DNA from: Candidatus Saccharimonadota bacterium
GTDB taxonomy: Bacteria > Patescibacteriota > Saccharimonadia > UBA4664
Length of the DNA: 5,330 bases
NCBI GenBank assembly: GCA_029237755.1
Contig: JAQZBT010000064.1
Location: 1-5,330, forward strand
Reading direction: 5' to 3'
Part shown: in pieces, positions 3,545 through 5,330 of the stretch
How the letters are laid out: every line of letters begins with the position of its first letter
How positions within the stretch are numbered: position 1 is the first letter of the stretch
Program-made: the position numbers and the translations under genes
The notes under the pieces: generated by a model
The model's input: only the letters and a program-made list of their open reading frames with translations
What the model was told of the DNA's origin: nothing
Database searches by the model: none

Positions 3545-5189
3545 CTACTTTTGCTGAGACTTTCGCAGCTGGACGTTCGGCGGGGACGGCGCGGTCTTCG
3601 AGCGCTTTGATAAAACCATCGAAGAGAGGGTGTGGCCGGTTGGGCCGGGACTTGAACTCAGGATGGAATTGGCTGGCGACGAAGTAGGGGTGGCCTTCGA
3701 TCTCTATAATCTCGATCAGCTTCTTGTTGGGCGACTGGCCGACGAAGCGCAGGCCGGCTTTGCCGAGCTGCTCGCGATAGGCGTTATTGAATTCATAACG
3801 ATGGCGGTGGCGTTCGACAATTTTGGTAGTGCCGTAAGCGGCAGCGCTGGCCGAACCGGCTTCGATATTGCAGGGGTAATCGCCGAGCCGCATGGTTCCG
3901 CCTAGCTCCGAGACGTCTTTCTGGTCAGCCATGATGTCAATGACGGGGTGCGGAGTCTTCTTGTCGATCTCGGTGGTATTGGCGCCCTTGAGGCCGGCGC
4001 GGCGGGCTACAGCGATGCAGGCGGTCTGCATGCCCAGGCAGAGTCCGAGGTATGGGATCTTGTTTTCTATAGCGTATTCACCGGCCTTGATTTTACCCTC
4101 AACTCCGCGGCTACCGAAGCCACCCGGCACAACGATGCCGTCGTACCCTTCTAGTGTGGCCTCCCCGGTCTCGAGTTTTTCGGCGTCGACCCAGCAGATC
4201 TCAGGGCGGATACGGTTGGCCCAGCCGGCGGCTTTGAGGGCCTCGAAGACACACATGTAGGTGTCTACGTTATCCATATACTTGGCGACGACGCCAATCT
4301 TGACCGAGCGGTGGTCGGGGTGCTTGATCAGGTCGACCAGGCGCTGCCACTCTTTAAGGTTGGCCTTTTTCTTGGGTAAGCCGATGTGGTCGGTGATGTA
4401 GTCACCGATGCCGGCCTGTTCCAGTAATAGCGGGACTTCGTAGACGGTCTTGACCGTGGGCATGGCGACGATCCCGCCCTCGTTGACGTCGCAGAAGAGG
4501 CTGAGCTTGTGCATGATGTGGTCATTGATCGGCTGCTCAGCGCGGGCGACGATGACATCCGGGTGGATGCCGGCCTCGCGCAGGTCGCGCACTGAGTTTT
4601 GGGCCGGCTTGGTCTTGAGCTCGCGGCTGGCTTCGAGGTAAGGCAGGTAGACGACGTGGACGTACATGGTGTTGGCGGCGCCAATCTTGCGGCGGAACTG
4701 ACGAATAGCTTCGAGAAAGGCGAGCGACTCGATGTCGCCGACGGTGCCGCCGATCTCCACGATGTGGAAGTCGAAGCCATGGCCTGCAGCCAGAATCTGG
4801 TTGGCGACTTCGTTGGTGACGTGAGGAATGATCTGAACCGTCTTGCCCAGGTAGGCGCCGGCTCGTTCGTCGGCGATGACACGCGCGTAGATGCGTCCGT
4901 TCATGAGTGAGGATGCGCGGGTGAGCTCCTCGTCCAGGAAGCGCTCGTAGTGGCCCAGGTCCAGGTCGGTCTCAGCGCCGTCCTTGGTGACGAAGACTTC
5001 GCCGTGCTCGGCGGGGTTCATCGTGCCGGCGTCGGTGTTGAGGTACGGGTCGCATTTTTGGATATTTACAGAAAAACCGCGAGCTTTGAGGATGGTCCCT
5101 AAAGAAGCCGCGGTGATGCCTTTGCCGAGTCCGGATAGGACTCCTCCTGTCACGAAAATGTATTTGGTCTGGCTTGCCCCTACTGCCAC
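3540..5189 (-). CDS. pyrG: CTP synthase (glutamine-hydrolysing)
   Basis: A 549-aa protein that converts UTP to CTP using ATP and ammonia from glutamine. The N-terminal synthetase domain has KYIFVTGGVLSGLGKG (P-loop, K23), DAGTMNP (53-59), DLDLGHYERF (75-84) and EIGGTVGDIES (145-155). The C-terminal class I amidotransferase domain has PGGFGSRG (355-362), nucleophile C384 in GLCLGMQ, and H509 and E511 in SQFHPEF. All key residues are intact and the length matches the family (about 545). A short Ala/Lys/Pro tail ends the protein. The GTG at 5189 is chosen because AAAGGAG lies just upstream and the conserved KYIFVTGG follows at residue 9. A TTG at 5213 is in frame but precedes the SD. Its promoter is at 5254-5282. 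The response regulator follows at 7 nt. Confidence 0.98.
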   Translation of the reverse strand: MAVGASQTKYIFVTGGVLSGLGKGITAASLGTILKARGFSVNIQKCDPYLNTDAGTMNPAEHGEVFVTKDGAETDLDLGHYERFLDEELTRASSLMNGRIYARVIADERAGAYLGKTVQIIPHVTNEVANQILAAGHGFDFHIVEIGGTVGDIESLAFLEAIRQFRRKIGAANTMYVHVVYLPYLEASRELKTKPAQNSVRDLREAGIHPDVIVARAEQPINDHIMHKLSLFCDVNEGGIVAMPTVKTVYEVPLLLEQAGIGDYITDHIGLPKKKANLKEWQRLVDLIKHPDHRSVKIGVVAKYMDNVDTYMCVFEALKAAGWANRIRPEICWVDAEKLETGEATLEGYDGIVVPGGFGSRGVEGKIKAGEYAIENKIPYLGLCLGMQTACIAVARRAGLKGANTTEIDKKTPHPVIDIMADQKDVSELGGTMRLGDYPCNIEAGSASAAAYGTTKIVERHRHRYEFNNAYREQLGKAGLRFVGQSPNKKLIEIIEIEGHPYFVASQFHPEFKSRPNRPHPLFDGFIKALEDRAVPAERPAAKVSAKVV

Positions 5190-5193
5190 GCCA

Positions 5194-5200
5194 CTCCTTT
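5194..5200 (-). promoter_or_regulatory. Ribosome binding site that decides the pyrG start
   Basis: AAAGGAG on the minus strand, 4 nt before GTG at 5189. It selects this GTG over the upstream in-frame TTG at 5213. Confidence 0.75.
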
Positions 5201-5253
5201 CAAACGGACACAACGCAAAAATGCGCGTGCCCTCACAACACTAATTGGGATTA

Positions 5254-5282
5254 ATCATACCTGTTGGCTGTCAACTGGGCAA
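5254..5282 (-). promoter_or_regulatory. Promoter of pyrG
   Basis: TTGCCC (5282-5277), 17-nt spacer, TATGAT (5259-5254) on the minus strand. Start expected near 5247, giving a leader of about 58 nt with an SD. A perfect TTGACA also lies at 5274-5269, but no -10 stands at the right distance from it. I see no run of G at the predicted start of the kind used in B. subtilis pyrG control. Confidence 0.5.
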
Positions 5283-5307
5283 GAATAAATTGGTTGTGGT
5301 TGGTGCT

Positions 5308-5330
5308 GCCCCTGGGGCAGGGGCCTTTTC
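5308..5330 (+). terminator. Terminator-like hairpin at the right edge
   Basis: Perfect 7-bp stem GCCCCTG / CAGGGGC with loop GGG, followed on the plus strand by CTTTTC, where the window ends. The U-run is seen only on the plus strand. No plus-strand gene is visible between the pyrG promoter and this hairpin, so it may end a short plus transcript or be part of a gene to the right. It is cut by the window edge. Confidence 0.4.

Noticed and set aside
5190..5213. Upstream TTG start of pyrG
   Set aside because: It would add eight residues absent from the family and would place the AAAGGAG site inside the gene.
3630..5244. Plus-strand and alternate minus-frame ORFs across pyrG (including 4328-4882)
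   Set aside because: All are shadows of pyrG, whose motifs are complete over the full length.
1..5330. CRISPR array, toxin-antitoxin pair or prophage genes
   Set aside because: No spaced repeats and no recognisable toxin, antitoxin, integrase or structural phage proteins were seen on either strand.

Overview
The window looks like a compact, GC-rich genome from the Patescibacteria (CPR) radiation, most likely a Saccharibacteria (TM7) relative. This is inference from gene content and style, not from a marker gene. The signs are a Trm11/UPF0020-type RNA methyltransferase beside a lone bL27 gene, a small Nudix enzyme, a receiver-only response regulator, a standard-length CTP synthase, very short intergenic gaps, and several genes with no Shine-Dalgarno (SD) site whose -10 box lies 6-9 nt before the ATG, as expected for leaderless mRNAs.

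Layout. Positions 1-77 (minus) hold the first 25 codons of a probable exodeoxyribonuclease VII large subunit (xseA). Positions 101-1025 (minus) are the odd part: dense hairpins, two of them with cUUCGg tetraloops on the minus strand only, a probable promoter at 1032-1060, a probable terminator at 101-124, and a long-range inverted repeat (130-147 with 905-923) that would close the whole transcript like a P1 helix. Inside it lies a 120-codon ORF (394-756) that looks truly protein coding, with a weak PD-(D/E)XK-like pattern. I read this as a large structured RNA with an embedded ORF, or an mRNA with unusually structured flanks. I recognise no known RNA family.

Positions 1065-2571 (plus) form a two-gene operon: a strong TTGAAA-17-TATAAT promoter with an extended -10, the methyltransferase starting at 1103, rpmA (bL27) 4 nt downstream with an SD inside the methyltransferase end, then a clean intrinsic terminator. 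A Nudix hydrolase (2635-3138, plus) follows and overlaps a response regulator tail to tail (3125-3532, minus). Upstream of the regulator on the minus strand is pyrG (3540-5189), with its own SD and promoter. A plus-strand terminator-like hairpin sits at the right edge (5308-5330).

Together the recognised genes are housekeeping: translation (bL27, RNA methylation), nucleotide supply and clean-up (CTP synthase, Nudix), DNA repair (ExoVII), plus one signalling receiver. The 101-1060 region is the only accessory-looking or undescribed part.
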